A stretch of DNA of 46,300 nt, from NCBI GenBank assembly GCA_902591665.1, contig CACJBO010000007.1, positions 1 through 46,300 of the forward strand, read 5' to 3'. Both the position numbers and the translations under genes were made by a program. How positions within the stretch are numbered: position 1 is the first letter of the stretch; every line of letters begins with the position of its first letter. Shown here piece after piece: positions 34,021-44,055 of this stretch. This stretch comes from an uncultured SAR86 cluster bacterium (GTDB lineage Bacteria; Pseudomonadota; Gammaproteobacteria; Magnimaribacterales; D2472). Under the pieces are notes generated by a model. The model was not told where the DNA came from, made no database searches, and saw nothing but the letters and a program-made list of their open reading frames with translations.

Positions 34021-36776
34021 AAACTGGCAGTCTAAGACGTATTCTGGGTTACACCTATAGGTATAGGTGGTCTTTTCTAATAAGTGTCATAGGATTTATT
34101 AGTTTTGCCGCAGCAGATATTGCAGCTGTAGAGTGGATTAGAAGAATTATTAGTTATATTGATTCTGATGATGAAAGTTTAAATACCATCCTAGCAATGT
34201 CTTTAATATTTATTGCTATCGGAAGAGGTTTAGGCTTCTTTATAGGTAATTATTTTATGTCTAGAGTTGGTTTTGGAATTGTTCATGACTTAAGAGCAGA
34301 ATTATTTCAAAAATTACATGATTTACCAAAATCCTATTTTGATGCAAATCAATCAGGACAATTAATTAATAGAATTACATTTACTACAACGCAAGTCTCA
34401 GGTGCCGCATCAAATGCTGTAAAAACATTTGTAAGAGAAGGTTTTTTACTAGTTGGTCTTTTTGCCTATCTAATGTTCTTAAACTACAAATTAACTTTAT
34501 TGCTAATTGTTACAGCACCATTAATAGCATTAATAGTTTATGTAGCAGGGAAAAGATTAAAGAAACTCGCAACAAAAATACAAACAGCAATGGGTGACGT
34601 TACACATATTGCATCTGAAGCTGTTGATGGTCATGTTGAGATTAAAAGTTTCAATGCTGAAGAGTATGAAAATAAAAGATTCTTAAAAGCTAATGCTTCA
34701 AATAAAAATCAAAACTTGAAACTTGAAGCAACAGGCAATTTAGCAACACCTATAATTCAAATACTAGTATCAGTCTCACTCTCACTAGTTGCTTATTTTG
34801 CTTTAGGTTCTCAGTTAGGTATTAGTCTTGATGCAGAAACATTTGTAGCTTTTTTTACAGCTGCAGGCCTAATGGCCAAGCCAATTCGCCAACTATCAAA
34901 TATTAATATTATCGTTCAAAAAGGTTTAGCAGCAGCTAATGAAATTTTTGATCAATTAGATCAACAAAATGAAGATAATTCAGGAAGTTTAGAAACTAAA
35001 ATACTAGGAAATATTGAATTTAAAAATGTTTCTTTTTCTTATGATACTGGCGGATTAATTATTGATGATATTTCTTTTAAAATTGATAAAAATGAAACAA
35101 TTGCCATTGTTGGAAAGTCAGGTTCGGGTAAATCAACGATAGCAAACTTAATTCCACGTTTTTATAATCATTCTTCTGGTGATGTTCTTATCGATGGAGT
35201 ATCTGTCAATGATTATTCTTTACAACACTTAAGATCTTCTATTTCAATAGTAAATCAGTCTCCATCTTTATTTAATGACACTATTGCTAAAAATATAGCC
35301 TATGGTGATGACACAATAGATTCTGAAAAACTTATTGAATCTGCAAAACAGGCTGGTTGTATTGATTTTATAGAAAGACTACCTGAAGGTTTTGAATCTG
35401 AAATTGGTGATGATGGGGTTTTGTTATCTGGTGGTCAACGTCAGAGATTAGCCATAGCTAGAGCATTCTATAAAGATTCACCAATAATTATTTTAGATGA
35501 AGCAACATCATCACTAGATACAGAATCTGAATTAATTGTTCAAGAAGCCTTAGAAAAACTTATCACCAATAGAACTACCATTGTTATAGCTCATAGACTA
35601 TCAACTATTGAGAATGCTTCTAGAATAATTGTTTTAGATAATGGTGTAATCTCAGAAACTGGAACGCATAAAGAACTTCTGAGTGGTGAAGGCATATATC
35701 AATCTTTATATAAAAATAAATTTGAAGATTCACCTAAAGACAAAATAAAACCGTCTGAAAGCAAACAATTATATGTCCCAGAGTATGAAGATGAAGACAA
35801 TGCTAGTTTCGTTGTAGATAGTTGGTATAAAAAAAGTTTATGGCTATATCTCCTAACGCCTTTTTCACTTTTATTCACTTATCTAACTAATCGCAGAAGA
35901 AGAAAGTTCATTAAAAATAAAACTCTTTCATTTAAACCTGATGTTCCAATTATTATTGTTGGCAACCTAACAATAGGTGGTACTGGAAAAACTCCATTAG
36001 TGGCTTACATAGCACAAGAATTATGTAACTTGGGTTACAAACCAGGTCTTGTAAGTAGGGGGTATGGGGGTAAATTCAGAGAAACACTTCAGGTTAATGA
36101 TAAAACGCCTGTAAAGAAAACTGGTGATGAAGCTCAAATATTAGCTAAATTAAATTTACCTTTTTATATTGATAAAAATAGAGTTCGTGCGGTAAAAACA
36201 CTTATAGATAATCATGACTGTGATGTCATTATTTCTGATGATGGTCTTCAACATTACAATATGGGTAGAGATATAGAAATTGTTTTAATAGATGGAAAAA
36301 GAAGATTTGGTAATAATCTTACTTTTCCTGCTGGACCACTTAGAGAATCAACTGCAAGACTAAAAGACGTAGACTTTATTATTAATAATAGTGGTCCAAC
36401 GCAAGATGATGAATATTTAATGAATATAAGTCCATCAAAATTTGTTCATTTAAAGACAGGTAAATCATATCCTATTAAAGATTGGCCTATGCACAAACAG
36501 GTTCATGCTGTAGCAGGCTTAGGAAATCCTGGTAGATTTTTTGATTTATTGGCTAGACTAGGTTTTGATATTTCTAGAAACTCATTTCCAGATCATCATA
36601 ACTTTGATGAGGAAGATTTAACCTTTCTAGATCATTTACCAATAATTATGACAGAGAAGGATGCATCAAAATGTCGAAGTTTTGATAATAATAAAATTTG
36701 GTATTTAACAATTGAGGCTGATGTATCTGATAAGTTTATAACAGAACTTGATTCAAAGTTAAAATCTGTAAAGTAA
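34017..36776 (+). CDS. msbA-lpxK: MsbA-LpxK fusion: lipid A flippase joined to lipid A 4'-kinase
   Basis: One uninterrupted 919-codon frame. Residues 1-~310 are the MsbA membrane domain (six helices). Residues ~330-565 are the ATPase, with Walker A GKSGSGKST (366-374), signature LSGGQ (470-474) and Walker B IILDEA (491-496). A charged ~35-residue linker (DSPKDKIKPSESKQ, EYEDED) leads into LpxK at ~602: WYKKSLWLYLLTPFSLLF membrane anchor, P-loop GNLTIGGTGKTP (649-660), SRGYGG and DDGLQH (741-746). MsbA flips lipid A; LpxK phosphorylates the disaccharide 4' position. Each half is near normal length (~570 and ~320), and no in-frame Met precedes the LpxK part, so separate initiation is unlikely. 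ATGA overlap with exbD. Confidence 0.93.
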   Translation: MKTGSLRRILGYTYRYRWSFLISVIGFISFAAADIAAVEWIRRIISYIDSDDESLNTILAMSLIFIAIGRGLGFFIGNYFMSRVGFGIVHDLRAELFQKLHDLPKSYFDANQSGQLINRITFTTTQVSGAASNAVKTFVREGFLLVGLFAYLMFLNYKLTLLLIVTAPLIALIVYVAGKRLKKLATKIQTAMGDVTHIASEAVDGHVEIKSFNAEEYENKRFLKANASNKNQNLKLEATGNLATPIIQILVSVSLSLVAYFALGSQLGISLDAETFVAFFTAAGLMAKPIRQLSNINIIVQKGLAAANEIFDQLDQQNEDNSGSLETKILGNIEFKNVSFSYDTGGLIIDDISFKIDKNETIAIVGKSGSGKSTIANLIPRFYNHSSGDVLIDGVSVNDYSLQHLRSSISIVNQSPSLFNDTIAKNIAYGDDTIDSEKLIESAKQAGCIDFIERLPEGFESEIGDDGVLLSGGQRQRLAIARAFYKDSPIIILDEATSSLDTESELIVQEALEKLITNRTTIVIAHRLSTIENASRIIVLDNGVISETGTHKELLSGEGIYQSLYKNKFEDSPKDKIKPSESKQLYVPEYEDEDNASFVVDSWYKKSLWLYLLTPFSLLFTYLTNRRRRKFIKNKTLSFKPDVPIIIVGNLTIGGTGKTPLVAYIAQELCNLGYKPGLVSRGYGGKFRETLQVNDKTPVKKTGDEAQILAKLNLPFYIDKNRVRAVKTLIDNHDCDVIISDDGLQHYNMGRDIEIVLIDGKRRFGNNLTFPAGPLRESTARLKDVDFIINNSGPTQDDEYLMNISPSKFVHLKTGKSYPIKDWPMHKQVHAVAGLGNPGRFFDLLARLGFDISRNSFPDHHNFDEEDLTFLDHLPIIMTEKDASKCRSFDNNKIWYLTIEADVSDKFITELDSKLKSVK

Positions 36777-36778
36777 AT

Positions 36779-37498
36779 ATGAATAACAGGACAATCATTC
36801 TTATACCATCAAGAATTGGCTCCACTAGACTTCCAAAAAAACCTCTCATTAATATTTCTGGCATGTCATTAATTCAGAGAGTTTTTACTAATGTAGATTC
36901 ATTAAAATTAGATACATATATAGCTACAGATTCAAATGAAATATTTGAACACGTATTAAAATTTACAAAAAATGTTGTTATGACTGATTCAAAACATATT
37001 TCTGGTACTGATAGAGTTTTTGAAGCTGCAACAAAACTTAATATAAAAGATGATGATCTTGTAATTAACTTACAAGGAGATGAGCCTTTTATGCCTCTCG
37101 AGTTACTTTCTAATTTAATTAACGACTTTATTAATAAAGATTGCGATGTTATATCAGCTTCTCATCCAATTTATAATGATGAAGATGTTTCAAATAAAAA
37201 TTGTGTCAAAGTTATAATCAATAGTAGTGGATATGCTGAAGCCTTTGAAAGAAATCTTACTAAAGAACTAGATGATAGTGTTATGAGGCACATTGGAATA
37301 TATGGTTATAAATATAGAACATTATCTAAAATAATTAATTTAGAACCAACAGCAAATGAATTAGAACATAAGCTTGAACAACTTAGATTCCTAGATAACG
37401 ATCTTTCAATATATATGTCTCAATATAAAGGAGAAGTTCCTCCAGGAATTGATACACAAGAAGATGTTATAAGAGCTGAAGAATATCTAAAAATATAA
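36779..37498 (+). CDS. kdsB: 3-deoxy-manno-octulosonate cytidylyltransferase
   Basis: A 239-aa CMP-Kdo synthetase that activates Kdo for inner-core LPS synthesis. Motifs are IPSRIGSTRLPKKPL (nucleotide loop), TDSKHISGTDRVFEA, NLQGDEPFMPLE (Mg-binding Asp) and RHIGIYGYKYRTL, with ELEHKLEQLRFLDN near the end. It lies 2 nt after the msbA-lpxK fusion and overlaps murB by TAATG, matching the usual lpxK-kdsB linkage in gammaproteobacteria. Confidence 0.96.
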   Translation: MNNRTIILIPSRIGSTRLPKKPLINISGMSLIQRVFTNVDSLKLDTYIATDSNEIFEHVLKFTKNVVMTDSKHISGTDRVFEAATKLNIKDDDLVINLQGDEPFMPLELLSNLINDFINKDCDVISASHPIYNDEDVSNKNCVKVIINSSGYAEAFERNLTKELDDSVMRHIGIYGYKYRTLSKIINLEPTANELEHKLEQLRFLDNDLSIYMSQYKGEVPPGIDTQEDVIRAEEYLKI

Positions 37499-38493
37499 TG
37501 ATTTTTGAAAAAAATTCATCAATAAATAATTCTCTTGGCATTAGTTCAAAATGCAAATACCTACTTACACTTGAGAGTGAAAATGACTTTGATGAACTTA
37601 AAGATTTTTTATCTAATAATAATGAAAAGATTTATATTGTTGGTGAAGGAACAAACTTGGTTTTACCTAATTATTATGATGGCATTATTATCAGAGCTAA
37701 TTTTGATACACTTATTGAAGATAAAGCAAATAACTTATTAAGGGTTGGTGCTGCTTATAATTGGAATGATCTAGTTAATTTTTGTATAAAAAAAAATATT
37801 AATGGATTTGAGAATTTAATTGATATACCTGGAAGCGTTGGAGCATCTCCAATCCAAAATATAGGAGCTTATGGAGCAGAAGTATCATCATTAATAGATA
37901 GTATTGATTGTTACTGTTTAACAGAATTTAAAAAAATTAATTTAACAAACTCAGAATGTGATTTTGTATATAGAAATTCTTCATTAAAAAACTCAAAACG
38001 TCTTATATACAACATAAATTTCCTTATTAATAAGGAGAGTAATCTATCAATCAATTATCAAACGATTAGAGATTATATTAAAGAAAATAATATCAACGCT
38101 AATACAACTAGAGATGTCGCAAATATTATTTCTAAAATTAGATCAAAAGCATTACCAAATCCAAATATTATTAATAATGTTGGTAGCTTTTTTAAAAATC
38201 CTATAGTAGGTATAGATTCGATCAATTTTACTAGTTACTCAAAAGAAGAATTAATAATTTGGAATTATGATCAAGACCATGTGAAAGTTGGAGCAGCAAG
38301 ATTAATAGAATTAATAAAAAATAAAATCTCTACACATAAAAATGTATCTCTATTTGAAAATCATTCATTAGTATTAATAACTAATGGTCAAGCAACACAA
38401 GAGGATGTATTAAATTATGCGTCTGAAATTCAAGATTTAGTTTATAAGACATTTAATATCAAATTAGAAATTGAACCAAATATTATTTTTTAA
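37498..38493 (+). CDS. murB: UDP-N-acetylenolpyruvoylglucosamine reductase
   Basis: A 331-aa FAD enzyme that reduces enolpyruvyl-UDP-GlcNAc to UDP-MurNAc in peptidoglycan synthesis. Landmarks are the FAD segment VGEGTNLVLP, GFENLIDIPGSVGASPIQNI followed by GAYGAEV, YRNSSLK (type I Tyr loop), NVGSFFKNP with the catalytic Ser, and a C-terminal H-x-N-H-type segment (HKNVSLFENHSLVL ... TQEDV). Its start overlaps kdsB by one base; the LysE-type gene starts one base after its stop. Confidence 0.95.
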   Translation: MIFEKNSSINNSLGISSKCKYLLTLESENDFDELKDFLSNNNEKIYIVGEGTNLVLPNYYDGIIIRANFDTLIEDKANNLLRVGAAYNWNDLVNFCIKKNINGFENLIDIPGSVGASPIQNIGAYGAEVSSLIDSIDCYCLTEFKKINLTNSECDFVYRNSSLKNSKRLIYNINFLINKESNLSINYQTIRDYIKENNINANTTRDVANIISKIRSKALPNPNIINNVGSFFKNPIVGIDSINFTSYSKEELIIWNYDQDHVKVGAARLIELIKNKISTHKNVSLFENHSLVLITNGQATQEDVLNYASEIQDLVYKTFNIKLEIEPNIIF

Positions 38494-38494
38494 T

Positions 38495-39107
38495 ATGTTT
38501 ATTTGGTCATCTATTGCTCACTTAATTGCTTTAACAAGTCCAGGACCTGATACTGCTGTAACTATAAGGCAAGTATCTTTATATGGAAGAAATGCTGGAA
38601 TTTTTACAGCCATAGGTATAGGAGTTGGAATATATTTTCATTGTTTTCTTGCTATAAATGGTATTTCTCTATTTATCCTAGAAAATGAGCTATATAAACT
38701 TTCTATAAGCATAATAGGTAGTTCTTATATATTTTATTTAGGCATATCAATGATTAGATCTGATTCTGTAACTGAATATAATCAAAGCAATTCACAAAAT
38801 AGTTCATCAATTTATGGGAGCTTTTTCTCTGGTTTAATCACAAATATATTTAATGTTAAAGCCTTTATATTTTTTGTTTCATTATTCACCATCCTGATAG
38901 ACTCAATTCAGGGTATATTTTTTTTATCTTTATCCAATTTATTTTTCAATTACTTCTGCATTATGGTTTATGTTGCTATCTTTTTTACTTACTGCATCAA
39001 AAACAATAAATATCCATAAAAATAAATTAATTAATTATTTTTTATCAGCAATTTTATGTTTAATTGGTTTATTCATTTTTATAAAATCTATTTATGAGTA
39101 TTTCTAA
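38495..39107 (+). pseudogene. LysE/RhtB-type amino-acid exporter, frameshifted at an 8-T tract
   Basis: The N-terminal part is a normal LysE/RhtB protein from ATG 38495: HLIALTSPGPDTAVTIRQVS, GIGVGIYFHCF and the membrane segments to DSIQGIFF. At the 8-T run 38918-38925 the frame leaves homology and stops at 39017-39019. Shifting +1 (as if 7 T) restores YLYPIYFSITSALWFMLLSF ... [12 protein letters not shown] to a stop at 39105-39107, giving the usual ~203 residues. An in-frame TTG at 38471 inside murB is not the likely start. It is either a homopolymer sequencing error, slippage-tolerated expression, phase variation or a recent pseudogene. The restored end overlaps the next gene by 14 nt, as expected in this operon. 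Confidence 0.8.
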
Positions 39108-39627
39108 GATTGCCAATCATATTAAACCAACAGGTAATAGCTTCCCTCCAGTTCACAAATGGAATCCAGATTTATGTGAAGGCCAGGAGTTTTTTATAGA
39201 CAGAGAAGGTGAGTGGTTTTATAACAATTCTCCAATCAAAAATTATAGACTAACTAAACTCTTCTCTACTGTTTTAAGAAAAGATGATGATTCATATTAT
39301 TTAGTTACTCCTCATGAAAAAGTACCTTTAAAATCTGCTATAGCTCCATATGTAATTACAGACTTTAATTTTAATAATGAAAGTCTTGAGTTGGTAACAA
39401 ACTTTGAATACTCTTTTGTAATAAATGAAATTAATACAATTAAACTAATTAATTTTGAAAACACCTTAATCCCTATAGTTCATGTAAGAGATAATATTGA
39501 AGGATTTTTTAATAGATCAACTTATTATAATTTAATAAATTTTGCTTTAGAGAATAATAATATTATTGATGACACTCTTTATATAAGTAGCGGTAATAAA
39601 AATTATCCAGTTGGTAAAATTGCATAA
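39094..39627 (+). CDS. DUF1285 family protein
   Basis: A 177-aa cytoplasmic protein. The DUF1285 core is visible as [58 protein letters not shown] and [18 protein letters not shown]. This is a conserved single-domain family of about 180 aa in proteobacteria with no established biochemical role. Its start overlaps the restored end of the LysE gene, and it overlaps the small zinc protein gene downstream by 8 nt. Confidence 0.85.
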   Translation: MSISKIANHIKPTGNSFPPVHKWNPDLCEGQEFFIDREGEWFYNNSPIKNYRLTKLFSTVLRKDDDSYYLVTPHEKVPLKSAIAPYVITDFNFNNESLELVTNFEYSFVINEINTIKLINFENTLIPIVHVRDNIEGFFNRSTYYNLINFALENNNIIDDTLYISSGNKNYPVGKIA

Positions 39628-39778
39628 AAAACTTAAATTAGAAACAAAAATTTGTATTGTTTGCAATAAGCCGTTTTCATGGCGTAAGAAATGGGAAAAA
39701 AATTGGGATAATATTAAATATTGTAGTGAAAGATGTAGAAACTCTAAGAATCTAAGGTCTCAGAAATCCAATCATTAA
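39620..39778 (+). CDS. DUF2256 small zinc-ribbon-like protein (52 aa)
   Basis: This short frame reads [20 protein letters not shown], then [14 protein letters not shown]. It has a C-x2-C and a C-x3-C pair around the invariant PFxWRKKW, which is the DUF2256 signature, so it is a genuine gene despite its size. The start is probably TTG 39620 (in-frame TTG 39611 is an alternative), overlapping the DUF1285 end by 8 nt. The last 35 nt lie antisense to the 3' end of the DUF885 gene. The family probably binds zinc; its function is unknown. Confidence 0.75.
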   Translation: MHKKLKLETKICIVCNKPFSWRKKWEKNWDNIKYCSERCRNSKNLRSQKSNH

Positions 39779-41543
39779 TATAGCCTTCAAGAATATCTAA
39801 AGGAACTGAGCCTCTTTTTAGAATTTCATGATGGAAATCTTTGATATCATACTTGTCACCTAATTCTCGTTCTGCTTTTTGTCGTAATTCTAATATTTTT
39901 AATTGTCCAATTTTATAAGCCAAAGCTTGGCCGGGCCATGCAATATACCTATCAACTTCATTTTCAATATCTAATTTAGATTTGGCTGTATTTTCTATGA
40001 AGAGGTTAATCGCATCATCTCTCGACCAACCTTTATAGTGCATTCCAGTATCAACAACCAATCTTATAGCTCTCCACATATCATATGTTAGCTGTCCAAA
40101 TTTATCATATGGATCATCATAGATCCCCATAAATTCACCAAGCTCCTCACTATACAAACCCCAACCTTCAACAAAAGCTGTAAAACTTAAATATTTACGA
40201 AAAGTTGGGACATTTTCTAACTCTTGGGCTAGAGATATTTGAAAATGATGACCAGGCACAGCCTCATGCACAGTCAATACTGGTATTTCATATTTAGGTC
40301 GAGATTCTGGTTTATAAAGATTTGCATAAAAGTAGCCCGGTCTTCCTTTAGCTGGTCCATTGTAGTATGCAGTTGTTGTGAAGGGAGCAGATTCTTCAGG
40401 GATAGGTATTACTCCGTATGGTGCTCTGGGAAAAACTTTAAAAATCTTAGGAAGAAGAGGGTCAATTTTTTTGGCCATTATTAAATATGCATTTAATAAA
40501 TCTTCTCCATTGTCATAATAAAATCTGGGACTAGTTCTAAGGTAGTTTAAAAAAGATTTAAAATCTCCTTCCCATTCTAAATCCTTAATTATTTGCTCCA
40601 TTTCAGATCTAATTCTTTTTACTTCACCTAAACCAATATCATGAATTTCATCCGGTGTAAGGTTTGTAGTTGTGTGATATCTTGCTACGTATTCATACCA
40701 CTCTTTACCATTTGGAACCCCATCTAGACCAATTGAATCTCTAGATTGAGGCAAATATTCATCTTTTAAAAAAGTATTAAGTTCTTGATATGCAGGAATA
40801 ATTTTATTGATAATTAATTCTTTAGCATCTTCAATAAGTTGATTTTTATCATCATTAATAAAATATTCATCATTTGCTGATAAAAATATCTTTAAATAGG
40901 GATGACCATCTAAATCATTATTTAATAGATTATCTATTTGAGTTATGACTTGTTTAGTCACGAGTTTTGGTTGTGTATATCCTTTAATTAATCCTTCTTT
41001 AAGATTATTGGTTGTATTAATAATATTATCTGAATACTTAGACAGTCGAACTAACCAGTCTTCATAATCGGACTTAGATGAATATACAAGCCTATCTCCT
41101 GTCTCATAATAGCTTTGGACTCCACCTCTTTGATTTAGAGACATATAGTATGAAGGGTAGTTTGACGCTTCTAAAGAGTTATCAAGGTTTAGGTCGAGAA
41201 GTTTGTAATTTAATTTGTTGTCAGAATTAAGTTTATTAAAATCAAAGGACTTTAATTTTTCTTTTTTATCTTGAAGTTTAACAATTCTATTTTGATAGTA
41301 TTTTAAATCATTAGGTGTAATATCTTGATTAAACCTTTTATCACCTAAAAGTGAAGCAAATATTGGTCTATCTTCAAGATCTTTATCCCATTGAGAAGAA
41401 AGATATTCTTCAAATATTTTATCTTCACTAATTATTATTTTATTTACTTCAGGTTCTTTAATTTCATTTTGACTAGTTTGGCATGAGCTAACAAATAATA
41501 ATGTAAAAGCTAAAACTAAGTTCTTTTGTTTAATCAAATTCAT
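39744..41543 (-). CDS. DUF885 family lipoprotein, predicted metallopeptidase
   Basis: A 599-aa lipoprotein: signal [13 protein letters not shown] with lipobox VSSC, then the long helical DUF885 domain. The putative zinc-binding active site is [11 protein letters not shown] (His426, His432, His433), with a downstream [17 protein letters not shown] glutamate segment and [15 protein letters not shown] near the end. DUF885 members are distantly gluzincin-like, and some are periplasmic peptidases or involved in oligopeptide processing. It is 6 nt downstream of the ETF-QO gene and probably shares its transcript. Its 3' end overlaps the DUF2256 gene on the other strand. Confidence 0.88.
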   Translation of the reverse strand: MNLIKQKNLVLAFTLLFVSSCQTSQNEIKEPEVNKIIISEDKIFEEYLSSQWDKDLEDRPIFASLLGDKRFNQDITPNDLKYYQNRIVKLQDKKEKLKSFDFNKLNSDNKLNYKLLDLNLDNSLEASNYPSYYMSLNQRGGVQSYYETGDRLVYSSKSDYEDWLVRLSKYSDNIINTTNNLKEGLIKGYTQPKLVTKQVITQIDNLLNNDLDGHPYLKIFLSANDEYFINDDKNQLIEDAKELIINKIIPAYQELNTFLKDEYLPQSRDSIGLDGVPNGKEWYEYVARYHTTTNLTPDEIHDIGLGEVKRIRSEMEQIIKDLEWEGDFKSFLNYLRTSPRFYYDNGEDLLNAYLIMAKKIDPLLPKIFKVFPRAPYGVIPIPEESAPFTTTAYYNGPAKGRPGYFYANLYKPESRPKYEIPVLTVHEAVPGHHFQISLAQELENVPTFRKYLSFTAFVEGWGLYSEELGEFMGIYDDPYDKFGQLTYDMWRAIRLVVDTGMHYKGWSRDDAINLFIENTAKSKLDIENEVDRYIAWPGQALAYKIGQLKILELRQKAERELGDKYDIKDFHHEILKRGSVPLDILEGYINDWISETLDS

Positions 41544-41549
41544 CTTTTA

Positions 41550-43181
41550 TTACATATTTGGATAGTTTGGTCCTCCAGGTCCCTCTGGAGTAACCCATTT
41601 AATATTCTGTGAAGGGTCTTTAATATCACAAGTTTTACAATGAACACAATTTTGTGCATTAATAACGAATTTCTTTTCATTATCTTTTTCAACAACCTCA
41701 TAAACACCTGCAGGGCAATATCTTTGGGCTGGTTCATCGTACATAGGTAAATTAACTGATATTGGAATTGATGGATCTTTCAATTGAAGATGACAAGGTT
41801 GATCTTCCTCATGATTAGTATTAGAAAGATATACAGATGATAATTTATCAAATGAATATACTCCATCAGCTTTAGGATAATTAATTCTTGGCATTTCATC
41901 AGCTTTTTTTAAGCACTCATGGTCGGGAGTAGGGTGATTAAGAGTAATTGGTAAATTTCCTCTAAATATAAATTGATCAATTGCATTAAACATAGCGCCA
42001 ATTAATGCACCGAATTTATGAAAAAATGGTCCAAAGTTTCTAGATTTATATAGTTCTTTATAAATCCAAGAATCATTAATTTTTTGATCAAATGTTATAT
42101 CTGTAGAAATTTCGTTATGTAAGCTTTCAAATATATGTTCACCAGCTATAGATCCTGATTTCATAGCAGTATGTGATCCTTTAATTTTTGAAAAATTTAA
42201 AGTTCCGGCATTATCTCCAATCAATAAACCTCCAGGAAACTCCATTTTAGGAAGAGATTGAAGTCCACCTTTTATTAAAGCACGAGCACCGTATGATATT
42301 CGTTCAGCACCTTCTAAATATATCTTTATTGATGGATGTGTTTTCCATTTTTGAAACTCATCAAATGGACTTAAGTGAGGGTTCTTGTAATCAAGTGGAA
42401 TAACATATCCTATATATGCTTCACCATTTTCACCGTGATAGAAATATGAACCAGATGGTGTATCCCAAGGAGTAGGCCATCCATTTGTATGAACTACTAA
42501 ACCTTCTTCATGCTTATCTTTGTCCAGCTTCCAGACCTCTTTAAAACCAATTCCATAATGTTGAGGATCTTTTCCAGCAGATAGACTGTATTTATTAATA
42601 ATTTCTTTACCTAAGTGTCCTCGGCAGCCTTCTCCTAAAACTGTATGTTTAGCTCGAATTTCTATACCAGGTTCATTCCCAGGCTTTAATTCACCATTGG
42701 CATCAATACCCATATCACCTGTCTGAACACCGACAACCTTATCATCTTCATAAATCAACTTGCTTGCAGGGAATCCAGGAAAAATTTCAACACCAAGATT
42801 CTCAGCTTGCTCAGCCAACCATCTACATAAATTGCCAAGACTGATAACATAATTGCCATGATTGTTCATTGGCGGCATAACAAATGCCGGTATAGATAAA
42901 CCAAATTTTTCAAACAAGAAGATTAACTTATCTTTTTTAACTGGAACGTTTAATGGAGCATTGAGATCTTTCCAATTTGGAATTAGCTCGTCAAGTGCTG
43001 TAGTCTGAAAAACATTACCTGATAATATATGAGCACCAATCTCAGAACCTTTTTCTAATAAACATATTGAATAATCTGTACCATTTTCTTGGTTTAGTTG
43101 AGCAAATTTAATTGCTGCAGCTAATCCTGAGGGGCCGCCACCGACAATTACTACATCATATTCCATAGTTTCTCTTTCCAT
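41550..43181 (-). CDS. Electron-transfer flavoprotein:ubiquinone oxidoreductase
   Basis: A 543-aa membrane-associated flavo-iron-sulfur protein that passes electrons from ETF to ubiquinone. The FAD-binding dinucleotide fold is VVIVGGGPSGLAAAIKFA. GGLLIGDNAGTLNFSKIKGS lies in the FAD/quinone domain, and the C-terminal 4Fe-4S ligands are CPAGVYE plus NCVHCKTCDI, followed by GPGGPNYPNM. The length is typical. The start could be MERETMEYDVV (43181) or the inner Met at 43166. It is divergent from etfB-etfA, making a complete ETF module with the DUF885 gene attached downstream. Confidence 0.95.
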   Translation of the reverse strand: MERETMEYDVVIVGGGPSGLAAAIKFAQLNQENGTDYSICLLEKGSEIGAHILSGNVFQTTALDELIPNWKDLNAPLNVPVKKDKLIFLFEKFGLSIPAFVMPPMNNHGNYVISLGNLCRWLAEQAENLGVEIFPGFPASKLIYEDDKVVGVQTGDMGIDANGELKPGNEPGIEIRAKHTVLGEGCRGHLGKEIINKYSLSAGKDPQHYGIGFKEVWKLDKDKHEEGLVVHTNGWPTPWDTPSGSYFYHGENGEAYIGYVIPLDYKNPHLSPFDEFQKWKTHPSIKIYLEGAERISYGARALIKGGLQSLPKMEFPGGLLIGDNAGTLNFSKIKGSHTAMKSGSIAGEHIFESLHNEISTDITFDQKINDSWIYKELYKSRNFGPFFHKFGALIGAMFNAIDQFIFRGNLPITLNHPTPDHECLKKADEMPRINYPKADGVYSFDKLSSVYLSNTNHEEDQPCHLQLKDPSIPISVNLPMYDEPAQRYCPAGVYEVVEKDNEKKFVINAQNCVHCKTCDIKDPSQNIKWVTPEGPGGPNYPNM

Positions 43182-43208
43182 AAGTTACCTCAAATTATGT
43201 TGTAAATT

Positions 43209-43264
43209 GCACAAAAGGAATTACAATTGTGCTGTATTGCAGATTATAACTTTCATTTATAATC
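43209..43264. promoter_or_regulatory. Divergent regulatory region between ETF-QO and etfBA
   Basis: The 121-nt gap holds two inverted repeats: GCACAA (43209-43214) with TTGTGC (43227-43232), and a perfect 8-bp GATTATAA (43242-43249) with TTATAATC (43257-43264). A plausible plus-strand promoter is TTACAA (43221-43226) with TTATAA (43244-43249), 17 bp apart; TATAAT at 43258-43263 is an alternative -10. The repeats overlap these elements, as operators would. Confidence 0.4.
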
Positions 43265-43302
43265 TAACACACATTATAAAACAAATTTATATATAAATTA
43301 TT

Positions 43303-44055
43303 ATGAAAATATTAGTTCCACTTAAAAGGGTAGTCGATTACAACGTAAAAGTAAGACCTTTGCCAGATAATACAAATGTTGATTTAAATAACGTAAAAAT
43401 GTCAGTAAATCCATTTTGTGAAATAGCACTTGAAGAAGCTGTAAGAATTAAAGAAGCAGGTAATGCTGAAGAAGTTATAGCTATTACAGTAGGTAAATCA
43501 GAGTCCCAAGAACAATTAAGAACGGCACTTGCTTTGGGCGCAGATAGAGCAATTTTAGTTGAAACTGAATCTTTGTTAGAACCTTTAGCTATAGCAAAAG
43601 TAATATCTAAAGTGGTTGAAGAAGAAAAGCCAGATCTAATTATTTTAGGCAAACAGGCTATTGATGGAGATAATAATCAAACAGGTCAAATGCTAGGTGC
43701 TTTGCTTGACTATCCTCAAGCTACAAATGCTTCAGAAGTAATATTGGATGATAGTAGTGTAACTGTAACAAGAGAAATTGATGGTGGCCTTCAAACATTA
43801 AAGTTAAATAAGCCAGCAATTGTTACTACTGATTTAAGATTAAATGAACCGAGATATGCTTCATTACCTAATATTATGAAAGCAAAAAAGAAAGAGCTAA
43901 CAATTAAAAATATTAGTGAATTAGGGGTTGATGTTGAACCAAGAACAGAATTGCTCTCAGTAGAATTACCACCATCAAGAGATGCAGGTATTATCGTTGA
44001 AAGTGTAGATGAGTTGGTTGATAAATTAAAAAATGAAGCAAAGGTGATAGGATGA
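43303..44055 (+). CDS. etfB: Electron-transfer flavoprotein beta subunit
   Basis: A 250-aa Etf[21 protein letters not shown] at the N-terminus, [53 protein letters not shown] (AMP-binding loop) and the recognition-loop sequence [12 protein letters not shown]. With EtfA it collects electrons from acyl-CoA dehydrogenases and related enzymes and delivers them to the ETF-QO encoded divergently. It overlaps etfA by ATGA. Confidence 0.97.
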   Translation: MKILVPLKRVVDYNVKVRPLPDNTNVDLNNVKMSVNPFCEIALEEAVRIKEAGNAEEVIAITVGKSESQEQLRTALALGADRAILVETESLLEPLAIAKVISKVVEEEKPDLIILGKQAIDGDNNQTGQMLGALLDYPQATNASEVILDDSSVTVTREIDGGLQTLKLNKPAIVTTDLRLNEPRYASLPNIMKAKKKELTIKNISELGVDVEPRTELLSVELPPSRDAGIIVESVDELVDKLKNEAKVIG

